This document shows positions 29,094 to 38,023 of a DNA stretch of 64,000 nt, piece after piece. The notes under the pieces were generated by a model, which did not search any database, had not been told where the DNA came from, and saw only the letters and a program-made list of their open reading frames with translations. The position numbers were made by a program, and so were the translations under genes. Source of the stretch: Cohaesibacter sp. ES.047 (GTDB taxonomy: Bacteria > Pseudomonadota > Alphaproteobacteria > Rhizobiales > Cohaesibacteraceae); NCBI RefSeq assembly GCF_900215505.1, contig NZ_LT907844.1:186001-250000 (forward strand), read 5' to 3'. Every line of letters starts with the position of its first letter. Position 1 is the stretch's first letter.

Positions 29094-29849
29094 CTAGATA
29101 TTCAGTTTGATGACCTTTGGCGTCTTGAACAGATCGCCATCGAATTTCGGGTCTTCCAGATCCGAGAGCACCAGAAGGGTGTTGCGGACATTTTCCATAT
29201 GGTTCCACATGGCATCACGCGCCTTGCCCGGATCCTTGCGATTGAGCGCGGTCAGGATCTGTTGATGGTCGTCGAGCCATTGCTGACGATAGCTTTCGTC
29301 AAAAATGCGCGCATGCAGACCATCCCAGATCTGGTTGCCCTTGCGCAGTTGCCACATCTTGTCGACCATCTCGATGAGGACGCTGTTCTGGGTGGACTGG
29401 GCAATGAGATGGTGAAACATCTCGTCGCCATCATAGTCCTTGCGGCCGGAATCGATTGCCGCCACTTCCATATCGAGCGCGTCCTGCATCTTGACGATGT
29501 CGTTCTTGGTCACCATTGTCGCAGCAAAGGCTGCGATGTTGCTTTCGACCAGTTGGCGCGCCTGCAAGAGCTCGAACGGACCGATATCCGGACGGGCAAT
29601 CGAATTGCGCTCTGACTGATTGGGCAGCCGTTCGATATAGATGCCAGACCCCTTGCGCACGGAGACCAGCCCTTCGATTTCGAGCATGATGATCGCCTCG
29701 CGCACGACCGAACGCGATACGTCATACTCTTCAGCAATCTGACGCTCGGTCGGCAACCGGGTGCCGATGGAAAGATCCTTGTCGATCATTTCCTTTTTGA
29801 GCGCTTCAGCGATTTCCTGATATCGTCTTTTGCCTGTCTCCGGGATCAT
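29094..29849 (-). CDS. GntR/FadR-family regulator, probable uronate repressor (UxuR/ExuR-like)
   Basis: FadR-subfamily regulator of 251 residues. It has an N-terminal winged helix (LPTERQIAEEYDVSRSVVREAIIMLEIEGLV) and a C-terminal FCD ligand domain with metal-site residues in EMFHHLIAQSTQN and AMWNHMENVR. UxuR and ExuR of E. coli are in this subfamily and bind palindromes of the form TTGGTATACCAA. Two TTGGTYGACCAA palindromes lie upstream of the operon containing this gene, so it is likely the local repressor. It starts 25 nt after the beta-glucuronidase stop. Confidence 0.88.
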   Translation of the reverse strand: MIPETGKRRYQEIAEALKKEMIDKDLSIGTRLPTERQIAEEYDVSRSVVREAIIMLEIEGLVSVRKGSGIYIERLPNQSERNSIARPDIGPFELLQARQLVESNIAAFAATMVTKNDIVKMQDALDMEVAAIDSGRKDYDGDEMFHHLIAQSTQNSVLIEMVDKMWQLRKGNQIWDGLHARIFDESYRQQWLDDHQQILTALNRKDPGKARDAMWNHMENVRNTLLVLSDLEDPKFDGDLFKTPKVIKLNI

Positions 29850-29874
29850 TGAAAGCCCTCACTTCTCGCCTGTT

Positions 29875-31689
29875 CTATTTGCCAGCGTCGGACTGGCTTG
29901 CCTTCTCCTGATAGAAGGCGGCAAGCTTGTGAAACGCTTCCTTCTTGGTCTGCTTGTCACCGGCAATCAAACCCTTCTTGTTGCTTCCCTGCTGGAAGAT
30001 GTTCTGGCGTCTTTCAACCCGGAAATCATAAAGAATCCACGGAGAAATACCCTTCACATAGTCCAGCGAGCGCAGAGTCTCGATTTGACGCTCGTATACC
30101 TCTGTCTGGTAGGCTTCACTGAACAGGCCTTTTTTCGGACCGGTGGAACTGATGTCCGCATCCGCCCCGGTTTCCGAAATCACAACAGGCTTGTTCGGTG
30201 ATGAGTTGATTCCGATTTCAATCAGATCTTCAAAGTTTTCCTCGTACCAGCCATAATATTCATTGATACCGATCACATCGATGTAATCCGACAGACGATC
30301 TTCGATTTTCTTCTTGGCATGATTGATCAGGCAGGCTGCTGACGTGAGGCGGGTCGGGTCGAGATCCTTAGCCCGGGCTGCGAGCTTGCGCATGAACTCA
30401 AGGCGGGCATCGGTATCCGGATTTTCGTTGCCGACGGACCAGATGATCACGGACGCGCGGTTGCGGTCGCGTTTGATAAGTTCGCTGACCTGGTTGTGCG
30501 CATCGCGATAGGTGGCCGGATTTTCGAAATCGATGGCCCAATAGACAGGAATCTCTTCCCAAAGCAGAAGGCCCACTTCATCAGCGATCCGGGCTGCCAT
30601 TTCGTGGTGCGGATAGTGGGCGAGACGGGCAAAATTGCAGTTGAGTTCTTTAACGTGCTCAAAGCGGCGGCGGATGTCTGCCTCGCTGGTGACCTTACCG
30701 GTTTCCTTGTCATCCTCATGCACCGATATGCCGCGCAAGAACAGCGGTTTGCCATTCAGGAAAAGGCTGGCACCCTTTTGTTCGATCTGACGGAAGCCGA
30801 TGCGGTCGCGGACTTCGTCACCGCCAATGCGGGCAACAACGTCATAAAGACGCGGATTTTCCGGCGACCAGAGCTGAGGCTTGACGGTGAGTGTTGTCGT
30901 GATCCGGCCAGAGGCATCAGGCTTGAAGCGCCTGTCTATGCCGAGCTCGGGAATGGTGAAGGATACGTCGTCTTCAACCGGGCCGTCGATGGTGATGTCG
31001 AGGGCGATCTTGTCATAAGCCCCGTCCGGGACGAGACGCACAAAGAGATCCTTGATGACGGTCCGCGGCGTGGTGAACAGCGTCACTTCGCGATAGACAC
31101 CGCCATAGTTGAACCAGTCGGTGTTGCGCATCGGCACGCGATCGGTGGTGCGCGTGTTGTTGACGCAGAGCATCAGCCAGTTTTCGCCCTGGTGTAGCTT
31201 ACCGGTCAGTTCGGCAAAAAACGGGGTCGAGCCACCATAATGGTTGCCCAGAAATTCGCCGTTGAGGAAAATCTTGCAGTCATACTGGGCCGCGCCAATG
31301 CGCAGGATCTTGCGCTCGTCAGCAGCCAGTTCGTCGATGGTGATCGGCCGGGAATACCAGGCGCTGCCTTCGAAGAAATACCATTTCTCCTTGAGCATCT
31401 GCCAGTTGGAGGGAACCGTTACCTGTTCACCCATGAAGGGGTCGTAGTCATAGGGCTCGATGCGATCTTCGGGATCCATCTGCTCCATCTCAAACCATTT
31501 CTGGCGCAGTCCGGTATCAAGCAGGTCAACGCAGAAGTTCCAAGGTCCATCAAGGCTTTCGCCTTCGCGCCCACCCACGAACAGCATGGTTTCATGATTG
31601 AGATTCTGGGTATTGAACGGCGCGTCATAGGCTTCGTCATGAAGACACTGAAGTGCGTTTTCCGCCAGCTCTGAACGTTCGAGGACCAT
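29875..31689 (-). CDS. uidA: Beta-glucuronidase (glycoside hydrolase family 2)
   Basis: Predicted to release D-glucuronate from beta-glucuronides. Domain order is the GH2 sugar-binding jelly roll (about 20-190, GEQVTVPSNWQM, NYGGVYREVTLF), an immunoglobulin-like domain, and the TIM barrel (about 275-590). The catalytic acid is Glu in WSVGNEN and the nucleophile is Glu in VISETGAD; NFARLAHYPHHE is the usual barrel motif. Its 604 residues match E. coli UidA (603). There is no signal peptide, so it acts in the cytoplasm on imported glucuronides. The start at 31689 is chosen (AGGA upstream) because the earlier ATG lies inside a hairpin. Beta-galactosidase activity is an alternative, but the uronate neighbours favour glucuronidase. 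Confidence 0.88.
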   Translation of the reverse strand: MVLERSELAENALQCLHDEAYDAPFNTQNLNHETMLFVGGREGESLDGPWNFCVDLLDTGLRQKWFEMEQMDPEDRIEPYDYDPFMGEQVTVPSNWQMLKEKWYFFEGSAWYSRPITIDELAADERKILRIGAAQYDCKIFLNGEFLGNHYGGSTPFFAELTGKLHQGENWLMLCVNNTRTTDRVPMRNTDWFNYGGVYREVTLFTTPRTVIKDLFVRLVPDGAYDKIALDITIDGPVEDDVSFTIPELGIDRRFKPDASGRITTTLTVKPQLWSPENPRLYDVVARIGGDEVRDRIGFRQIEQKGASLFLNGKPLFLRGISVHEDDKETGKVTSEADIRRRFEHVKELNCNFARLAHYPHHEMAARIADEVGLLLWEEIPVYWAIDFENPATYRDAHNQVSELIKRDRNRASVIIWSVGNENPDTDARLEFMRKLAARAKDLDPTRLTSAACLINHAKKKIEDRLSDYIDVIGINEYYGWYEENFEDLIEIGINSSPNKPVVISETGADADISSTGPKKGLFSEAYQTEVYERQIETLRSLDYVKGISPWILYDFRVERRQNIFQQGSNKKGLIAGDKQTKKEAFHKLAAFYQEKASQSDAGK

Positions 31690-31730
31690 CGGTCTCTTTC
31701 CTGCTTTCTTGAAGTTCTTTCCAAGGGGCT

Positions 31731-31756
31731 GCATGGCGGGCAGGGGCCCGCCATGC
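31731..31756 (-). other. Strong hairpin between the dctP and uidA genes
   Basis: GCATGGCGGGC and GCCCGCCATGC form a perfect 11-bp stem with a 4-nt loop. It lies 66 nt after the TRAP binding-protein stop. Without a T run it likely causes partial termination or protects the upstream message. Confidence 0.75.
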
Positions 31757-31822
31757 TGTCACTCTTGCTGTGTTACCTGTCACTGCGGGGGCCTAACAGG
31801 CAACAATCAAGCGACGGATCGC

Positions 31823-32803
31823 TTATTCAACGGCCTTGATGCGAGAGATCAGGTCAGCCAGACGCTCGGATTTGGCGGCCACTTCTTCATGCATGGGCAT
31901 AACAGCTTCCACGAAAGGAGCTTTTTCGACTTCGACAAATTCAACGCCGAGTTCGGATTTGGCTTTTTCGATTTCTGCTTTGACAATTTTGCCCCAGAGT
32001 TCACGATGGAAGTCCATGGACTCATCAGCAGCCTGCTTGACGGCTTTCTGCTGATCTTCGCTCAGAGCATCCCATTTCTTTGTGGACATCACCAGAACCG
32101 ACGGGATCATGGTGTGTTCATCAACGGAGAAGACCTTGCTGACTTCGCCGTGACGCGCGGTGGTCATAGCGGTCGGGTTGTTTTCGGCACCGTCAACAAC
32201 GCCCTGTTTCAGAGCAGAGTAGAGCTCACCCCAAGCGATCGGGGTCGGGTTGCCGCCGAGCAGTTCAACCATGCGGATCGCAGAGGGAGACGGCTGCACA
32301 CGGATCTTCATGCCCTTGAGGTCTGCCGGGGAGTTGATTGCCTTGTTGGCATAGAAGGAGCGAGCGCCTTCATAGTAGTAGGTCAGACCAATGAAGCCCT
32401 TGTCTTTGGAGGCCATCAGAATGTCATCGCCGATTTCACCACCAAGAGCGTTGAAGAAGTGATCTTCAGAGGTGAACAGGTAAGGCAGGTTCAGCGCGCT
32501 GTAGGATTCCTCGAAGGCTTCCAGCTCAGAAGCGTTCGACTTGGCCATGGCCAGCGTGCCGTTCTGGACAAGCTCCATGGATTCACGCTGGGTGCCGAGC
32601 TGGGCGTTTGCGTAAATGCGGATTTTCACGTCGCCGCCGGTCAATTCCTTGACACGATCTGCCATGAAGCTCATGGACTTGTGCAACGGATGATCTTCCG
32701 GGTTGTTGTGGCTGATTTTCAGGGTCACTGCGCTGGCAGCAGTTGCAGTGATCGCGAAAGCTGCACCGGCAACGGCGCTAAGAATGGCTAGCTTGCGTTT
32801 CAT
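31823..32803 (-). CDS. TRAP transporter substrate-binding protein (DctP family), probable uronate binder
   Basis: Periplasmic receptor of a TRAP importer, 326 residues. A signal peptide (MKRKLAILSAVAGAAFAITATAASA) is followed by the DctP fold. The substrate carboxylate Arg lies in MKIRVQPSPSAIRMVELLGG, followed by NPTPIAWGELYSALKQGVVDGAENNP, the family's most conserved stretch. Two ATGs are adjacent; 32803 has the better spacing to GGGAGG. It heads the unit with uidA, gntR and uxuA and is divergent from its own membrane subunits dctQ and dctM. Glucuronate, galacturonate or a glucuronide is the likely ligand from context. Confidence 0.9.
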   Translation of the reverse strand: MKRKLAILSAVAGAAFAITATAASAVTLKISHNNPEDHPLHKSMSFMADRVKELTGGDVKIRIYANAQLGTQRESMELVQNGTLAMAKSNASELEAFEESYSALNLPYLFTSEDHFFNALGGEIGDDILMASKDKGFIGLTYYYEGARSFYANKAINSPADLKGMKIRVQPSPSAIRMVELLGGNPTPIAWGELYSALKQGVVDGAENNPTAMTTARHGEVSKVFSVDEHTMIPSVLVMSTKKWDALSEDQQKAVKQAADESMDFHRELWGKIVKAEIEKAKSELGVEFVEVEKAPFVEAVMPMHEEVAAKSERLADLISRIKAVE

Positions 32804-32957
32804 CATTTCCCTCCCGAGAATATGAGTCAGTCGGTTATCGTTTGATGAGAGATCCGCTCGCACGGCGGGCCGGAAATCTCTGCTTATTGACACGGGGCTT
32901 CGGATTCGAGACCTTCACCTCACACCCTTACCACGCCCGGCCTAACCAATTTGATTT

Positions 32958-32969
32958 TTGGTCGACCAA
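32958..32969. promoter_or_regulatory. UxuR/ExuR-type operator 1
   Basis: TTGGTCGACCAA is a perfect 12-bp palindrome, matching the E. coli UxuR/ExuR pattern TTGGT-N2-ACCAA. It lies just downstream of the predicted minus-strand -10 position. Additional half-sites ACCAAT (32945-32950) and ATTGGTCA (32973-32980) flank it. Confidence 0.75.
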
Positions 32970-32992
32970 ACAATTGGTCATTTTCAAATTTT

Positions 32993-32998
32993 TGTCAA
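32993..32998 (-). promoter_or_regulatory. Consensus -35 element of the dctP-uidA unit
   Basis: TTGACA on the minus strand, 28 bp from operator 1. The matching -10 about 17 bp downstream (AATTGT) is weak and overlaps the half-site at 32973-32980. Confidence 0.45.
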
Positions 32999-33010
32999 AC
33001 GATTTTTATT

Positions 33011-33022
33011 TTGGTTGACCAA
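33011..33022. promoter_or_regulatory. UxuR/ExuR-type operator 2
   Basis: TTGGTTGACCAA, a palindrome with one mismatch to operator 1, embedded in TTTTGGTTGACCAATTTT. Its centre is 53 bp from that of operator 1, close to five helical turns, so two bound dimers would face the same side of the DNA. Confidence 0.75.
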
Positions 33023-33366
33023 TTTTGCTTTTTAAGCGATGACTATAGGCAACAGAGATGCCGAATGGCACTGAGAGTCTGCTGGCAAAATCGCCAAAGA
33101 CGCTTCAAAAACAACAGGAAACGCCGAAAATCAGCGCCTTCCCTTCCTTTTGAAGATTGAAAGCAGACAGATTGCTGCCGTCAGCATCCCTCGGCTTTTT
33201 GCTGGCACGACATAGAGGAACCGGGTTCGCCCCTTCCAACTGCCGCGTCAGACACTGTCCATCAGGGAAGCAGCTGTTGATAAATTGGCAGACCAATTTT
33301 CCCCAAAGGCAGACATCGCGTTCGACAGCGTTCGAACTGAACCCAATCAGATAAGGAAGTGCAGCC

Positions 33367-33897
33367 ATGAAACAAGCTGTTCGCCTGGTAAACACAGTCC
33401 TCGGTTCCATAACCGTTCTGGTCTTTACCATCCTCGTCATCTGCGTCGTTTGGCAGGTCGTATCCCGCTTCATTCTCGGCACCCCAAGCACGACCACCGA
33501 TGAAATCGCCCGCTTCCTGTTCATGTGGGTGGCCTTTGTGGGCGCGGCCTACACGCTGGGCCAGAACCGGCATCTGGCCATCGACATTGTCAGCCTTTCA
33601 CTGAGAGGCAAAGCCCTGCGCAATATCCGCATCTTCGTCATCATAATCATCGCCGCATTCTGTGGCGTCGTGATGGTTTATGGCGGTTGGGAACTGATGA
33701 TCAAGACGCTCGAATCCGGTCAGATGACGCCGGCTTTGCGTCTGCCAATGGGCTATGTGTACGGCGCCATTCCCTTCTCTGGGCTGACAATGCTGTTCTA
33801 CTGCGCCGCTCTGGTGTCCGACATTATGGACCCGGCCTATCTCGAAGCGCTCAACAGCAATGAAGCGGCCGTCGATGCCGCCACCAAAGACAAGTAA
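33367..33897 (+). CDS. TRAP transporter small membrane subunit (DctQ family)
   Basis: Four-helix membrane protein of 176 residues that partners the large TRAP permease. Hydrophobic segments lie at about 13-35, 49-66, 90-112 and 133-152. The conserved Trp/Arg/Glu region WQVVSRFILGTPSTTTDEIARFLFMWVAFVGAA and the TPALRLPMGYVYGAIP loop are characteristic. AAGGAAG precedes the start. It is 24 nt upstream of the dctM gene and on the strand opposite to the binding-protein gene. Confidence 0.93.
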   Translation: MKQAVRLVNTVLGSITVLVFTILVICVVWQVVSRFILGTPSTTTDEIARFLFMWVAFVGAAYTLGQNRHLAIDIVSLSLRGKALRNIRIFVIIIIAAFCGVVMVYGGWELMIKTLESGQMTPALRLPMGYVYGAIPFSGLTMLFYCAALVSDIMDPAYLEALNSNEAAVDAATKDK

Positions 33898-33921
33898 GAT
33901 CGGATAAAGGGTTTAACGACA

Positions 33922-35232
33922 ATGGAATGGCAAGCCACAATCACGCTGTTTTCGATCTTCATCGTCCTGATGGCGCTCAGCGTACCAATCTCCTTCGCGA
34001 TCGGCATAGCGACCGTCTTCACCTTCCTGGTGATCGACATGTCGTTCGATCAGTCGATCTTCATCGTCGCCCAGCAGATGGCCTCCGGGCTTGACAGTTT
34101 CACGCTGCTGGCGATCCCCTTCTTCATTCTGGCAGGCAACATCATGAACCGCGGCGGCATCGCCATGCGGCTCATCGAGTTTGCCAAGATCCTTGGCGGC
34201 CGCCTGCCCGGCTCGCTGGCCCACTGTAACGTTCTGGCCAACATGATGTTCGGGGCCATTTCGGGGTCTGCGGTCGCTTCAGCTGCTGCCGTTGGTGGCG
34301 TGATGTCGCCAATCCAGAAAAAGGAAGGCTATGATCCGTCCTATTCTGCTGCGGTCAACATCGCCTCCTGCCCAACGGGCCTCTTGATCCCGCCGTCCAC
34401 CACGTTCATCGTCTATTCCCTGATCACAGGCGGCACCTCGATTGCTGCGCTGTTCGTGGCCGGTTACGTACCGGGCATCCTGATGGGTCTGGGCCTCATG
34501 ATCGTTGCCGGTATCATCGCCAAAAAGCGCGGCTACCCGGTTTCCGAACGTCCCAGTTGCCGCGAAATGTGGGACAAGACGCGCGATGCGATCCTGCCGC
34601 TTGGCCTGATCATCATCATCATGGGCGGCATCATCGGCGGCATCTTCACCGCGACCGAAGCATCGGCTGTCGCGGTTGTCTACACGCTGTTCCTTGCGCT
34701 GGTCTGGTATCGCGAAATCAAGATCTCCGATATGCCGAAGATCATTCTGGAATCAGCCATCACGACTTCCATCGTGCTGCTGATGGTTGGCTGCTCGATC
34801 GGCATGTCCAAGGCGATGGCCTTTTCTGATATTCCGTTCGCCATCTCTGATGCACTGCTCTCCATCTCGGACAATCCGATCGTCATCCTGTTGGTGATCA
34901 ACCTTGCGCTGCTGGTGATCGGTACCTTCATGGACATGACCCCGGCCCTTCTGGTCTTCACCCCGATCTTCCTTCCTGTAGTTCAAGATCTGGGCATGGA
35001 CCCGGTACACTTCGGTGTCATGATGACCTTCAACCTTTGCATCGGCATCTGTACGCCGCCGGTTGGGTCCGCCCTGTTCATCGGCTGCTCCGTTGCCAAG
35101 GTGCCAATCTCGAGCGTGCTCAAACCGATGCTGCCGTTCTATGCGGTCCTCGTGGTTCTGCTGCTCGCGGTTACCTTCATCCCTGAACTGTCCCTGACCC
35201 TGCCACACTTCTTCCTTGGCTACGGCGGTTAG
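33922..35232 (+). CDS. TRAP transporter large membrane subunit (DctM family)
   Basis: Na+-coupled transport subunit of the TRAP importer, 436 residues with about 12 membrane segments. Family motifs are LAIPFFILAGNIMNRGGIAMRLIEFA, GAISGSAVASAAAVGGVMSPIQKKEGYDPSYSAAVN, GLLIPPSTTFIVYSLITGGTS and FMDMTPALLVFTPIFLPV. It completes the split TRAP system with the small subunit gene upstream and the binding protein on the other strand. A terminator follows. Confidence 0.95.
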   Translation: MEWQATITLFSIFIVLMALSVPISFAIGIATVFTFLVIDMSFDQSIFIVAQQMASGLDSFTLLAIPFFILAGNIMNRGGIAMRLIEFAKILGGRLPGSLAHCNVLANMMFGAISGSAVASAAAVGGVMSPIQKKEGYDPSYSAAVNIASCPTGLLIPPSTTFIVYSLITGGTSIAALFVAGYVPGILMGLGLMIVAGIIAKKRGYPVSERPSCREMWDKTRDAILPLGLIIIIMGGIIGGIFTATEASAVAVVYTLFLALVWYREIKISDMPKIILESAITTSIVLLMVGCSIGMSKAMAFSDIPFAISDALLSISDNPIVILLVINLALLVIGTFMDMTPALLVFTPIFLPVVQDLGMDPVHFGVMMTFNLCIGICTPPVGSALFIGCSVAKVPISSVLKPMLPFYAVLVVLLLAVTFIPELSLTLPHFFLGYGG

Positions 35233-35246
35233 GCCTGACAGTAACA

Positions 35247-35279
35247 AGCCGCGCAGTCTCCTCCCCTGCGCGGCTTCTT
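35247..35279 (+). terminator. Terminator after the dctQM genes
   Basis: AGCCGCGCA pairs with TGCGCGGCT (9-bp perfect stem, 11-nt loop), followed by TCTTCC. The T run is interrupted. Confidence 0.7.
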
Positions 35280-35371
35280 CCATACCCTGCACTTTGCAGG
35301 CAAGACCTTCAATGAGCCGATACGACCTGCCCGCAACAGATCGCCGCGGCTCGGAACCGGGATAAACTCAC

Positions 35372-37756
35372 ATGTATCAGTTAAAACAATGGTCGTTGCA
35401 GACCCAGACCGAAACCGGCGTCATTCTGCAGGTTGAAGGTCGCCATGCCATGCATATCGATATCCTCGAAGAAAGCATCATCCGGGTGCAGCTTCTCAAG
35501 GATGGCGCTTACCGCCTCAATCGCAGCTGGACCGTCGCGCCGGGCGGAGATGCGCCTATCGAGGGGCGTGATCGTTCAACGCTTGCCGGCTTCTCCTGTC
35601 CGTCCTTCTCCTTTGACAATGATGGCGACAGCGTAAGGCTCAGCACCGGGCTGCTGCGGGTCAAGGTTCGCCACCCGCTTGGCCTTGTCTGGGAAGCCCG
35701 CCCCAATGTCGACGCACCATGGGAGCAGATCGCCGAAGATCGCCCGACGGGTGCCTATATGCTGGGCCGCAAGGACCATGCGCACAGTCACTTCCTGCGC
35801 CGGACAAAAACCGATCGTTTCTATGGTCTGGGCGAAAAGGCCGGTGAACTGGAACGGTCGGGGCGCCGCTTCGAAATGCGCAACCTTGATGCCATGGGCT
35901 ACAACGCCAGCACCACCGACCCGCTCTACAAGCATGTGCCCTTCACGATCACGCGGCTTGAAAGCGGTCTGAGCTATTCCCTGTTCTATGACAATCTGGC
36001 CCCCTGCTGGTTCGATCTGGGCAATGAGCTGGACAATTATCATCTGCCTTATCGCGCCTATCGCGCCGATGACGGCGACCTTGATTATTACTTCACGCTC
36101 GGGCCGACCATCTCGGATCTGTCCAAGGCTCAGGTGCGTCTGACAGGCGGCACCGCCTTCCTGCCCCGCTGGTCTTTGGGCTATTCCGGCTCGACCATGA
36201 CCTATACCGATGCGGACAATGCGCAGCAACAACTCGAAGGCTTTGTCGACCTCGTCAAGGCTCATGACATTCCCTGCGACAGCTTCCAGCTGTCTTCGGG
36301 CTACACCTCAATCGGGCCGAAACGCTATGTGTTCAACTGGAACACCGACAAGGTGCCCGATGCCCATGGTATGGCGCGCAAATTTGCCGATGCGGGCATT
36401 GAGTTGGTCGCCAACATCAAGCCCTGCATGCTGCAGGATCACCCGCGCTATGGTGAAGCGGACGGGCTGGGTCTGTTCGTACGGGACGGTGAGACCGGCA
36501 AGGCCGAACGCTCCGTGTTCTGGGACGACGAGGGCAGCCATCTTGATTTCACCAATCCGGCAACGCAGGACTGGTGGAAGGGCAACGTTAAAACCGCGCT
36601 GCTTGAGTATGGCATCAACAGCACCTGGAATGACAACAACGAATATGAGATCTGGGACCGTCAGGCCCAGTGTGCTGGCTTCGGTACGCCGATCGATATC
36701 GACCTCATCCGACCGGTGCAGCCGCTTCTTATGACCCGCGCCTCCAATGATGCGCAGATCGATTTCTCGCCATCCAAACGTCCCTACCTGATCTCGCGTT
36801 CCGGCTGCCCGGGCATTCAGCGTTATGCCCAGACATGGTCCGGTGACAACCGCACCAACTGGAACAGCCTCAAATACAATATTCCGATGGGCCTCGGGAT
36901 GAGCCTGTCAGGCCTTTACAACATCGGTCATGATGTTGGCGGCTTTTCCGGTGACCGTCCTGATCCGGAACTGTTCGTGCGCTGGGTGCAGAACGGCATC
37001 TTCCATCCGCGTTTCACCATCCACTCGTGGAATGACGACAAGACCGTCAACGAGCCGTGGATGTATCCCAAGGTGACGCACCACATCCGCAATGCGATCA
37101 AGCTGCGCTACACGTTGCTGCCCTATCTCTACACCCTGCTGTTCAAGTCCGTGGTGGAAGACGAAGCGATCATCCGCCCAACCTTCCTTGATCACGAGCA
37201 TGACGCGCGTTGTTTCGAGCCAACCGATGATTTCTTCCTTGGCCGGGATCTGCTGGTTGCGAGCGTTGTGGAAGAAGGTGCGAGCGAACGCACGATCTAT
37301 CTGCCAGATAACGGCGTTGGATATTATGACTTCTGGAGTGGTGCCTACCATGCAGGTGGTCGGGAGATTACCGTTCCGGTCGATCTTGGCTCCATTCCGC
37401 TGTTCGTGCGGGCCGGATCCATTCTACCGCTCTCCCCGGATGTTGATCGCTCTGGTCCGGTAAAAGGTCAGAAACGGGTTCTGGTGGTCTATCCTTGTGC
37501 GGATGCCGCGACCCACAGCTACGCCTGCGAGCTTTATGAAGATGCCGTGGACAATGTGGATGCCCTTGACGGCATGAGCCGCCTGACGACCATCAACGTG
37601 CTCCAGACAGCAACGACCCTTGATGTGTCCTGGTTGCATAAAGGGCAGTTCGAGCCGAAGCTTGCAGGGTGCGAGATCCAAGTCAGTGGCCTTGATACGC
37701 GCACGATGACGGCGCAGGGCAAGGCTTACACCAAGGGGGGGCTTCTGGATTTCTAG
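35372..37756 (+). CDS. Glycoside hydrolase family 31 (alpha-glucosidase / alpha-xylosidase type)
   Basis: Retaining alpha-glycosidase, 794 residues, without a signal peptide. Domains: N-terminal beta-sandwich with FYGLGEKAGELERSGRRF, a (beta/alpha)8 barrel from about residue 260, and a C-terminal beta region. The predicted nucleophile is Asp421 in STWNDNNEYEIWD and the acid/base is Asp492 in WSGDNRTNW; IGHDVGGFSG follows as in other GH31 enzymes. The position between the TRAP genes and uxaC suggests it trims alpha-linked glucose or xylose from uronic-acid-bearing oligosaccharides, but substrate is not readable from sequence. Confidence 0.9.
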   Translation: MYQLKQWSLQTQTETGVILQVEGRHAMHIDILEESIIRVQLLKDGAYRLNRSWTVAPGGDAPIEGRDRSTLAGFSCPSFSFDNDGDSVRLSTGLLRVKVRHPLGLVWEARPNVDAPWEQIAEDRPTGAYMLGRKDHAHSHFLRRTKTDRFYGLGEKAGELERSGRRFEMRNLDAMGYNASTTDPLYKHVPFTITRLESGLSYSLFYDNLAPCWFDLGNELDNYHLPYRAYRADDGDLDYYFTLGPTISDLSKAQVRLTGGTAFLPRWSLGYSGSTMTYTDADNAQQQLEGFVDLVKAHDIPCDSFQLSSGYTSIGPKRYVFNWNTDKVPDAHGMARKFADAGIELVANIKPCMLQDHPRYGEADGLGLFVRDGETGKAERSVFWDDEGSHLDFTNPATQDWWKGNVKTALLEYGINSTWNDNNEYEIWDRQAQCAGFGTPIDIDLIRPVQPLLMTRASNDAQIDFSPSKRPYLISRSGCPGIQRYAQTWSGDNRTNWNSLKYNIPMGLGMSLSGLYNIGHDVGGFSGDRPDPELFVRWVQNGIFHPRFTIHSWNDDKTVNEPWMYPKVTHHIRNAIKLRYTLLPYLYTLLFKSVVEDEAIIRPTFLDHEHDARCFEPTDDFFLGRDLLVASVVEEGASERTIYLPDNGVGYYDFWSGAYHAGGREITVPVDLGSIPLFVRAGSILPLSPDVDRSGPVKGQKRVLVVYPCADAATHSYACELYEDAVDNVDALDGMSRLTTINVLQTATTLDVSWLHKGQFEPKLAGCEIQVSGLDTRTMTAQGKAYTKGGLLDF

Positions 37757-37792
37757 TCCCGACCCGCGAGGCTGCTCAGGCCTTGATCAACT

Positions 37793-37821
37793 GTTGGCGG
37801 CGGCATCGGTGCGCCGCCAAC
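37793..37821 (+). terminator. Hairpin after the GH31 gene
   Basis: GTTGGCGGC and GCCGCCAAC form a perfect 9-bp stem with an 11-nt loop, 36 nt after the stop codon. There is no T run, so it may only partly separate GH31 from uxaC. Confidence 0.55.
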
Positions 37822-38023
37822 TCCTACGCATCATCTGCCGGAAAAACGTGCTTGCATTTGCATTTTGATGACAGGTATCAAGGCAGAGATTGCAACTTTA
37901 GTACAAACCACAACCACACGATGCACGTTGGTCCGGATGTCGACCATCCCGGAGCGTCTCAGCCACCATCGGCTTGGATATCCGCAATTCGGACAGCAGC
38001 GATGCTTGACGGGAGAGTGACAC

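Larger units (their letters stand above)
32804..33366. promoter_or_regulatory. Divergent control region of the uronate cluster
   Basis: No gene is seen in this 563-bp gap. It holds two palindromic operators (32958-32969 and 33011-33022), extra half-sites, and a consensus TTGACA -35 on the minus strand at 32993-32998 between them. The right part (33030-33340) has no recognised element other than the ribosome-binding site of dctQ. Confidence 0.7.

Noticed and set aside
31690-31734. Upstream ATG (31734) as the beta-glucuronidase start
   Set aside because: It lies inside a perfect 11-bp hairpin, has no ribosome-binding site, and adds 15 residues not expected for the family.
37940-37961. TTGGTC...GACCAT upstream of uxaC as a third uronate operator
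   Set aside because: The half-sites are separated by 8 bp, whereas they abut in the two operators at 32958 and 33011. It may be chance.
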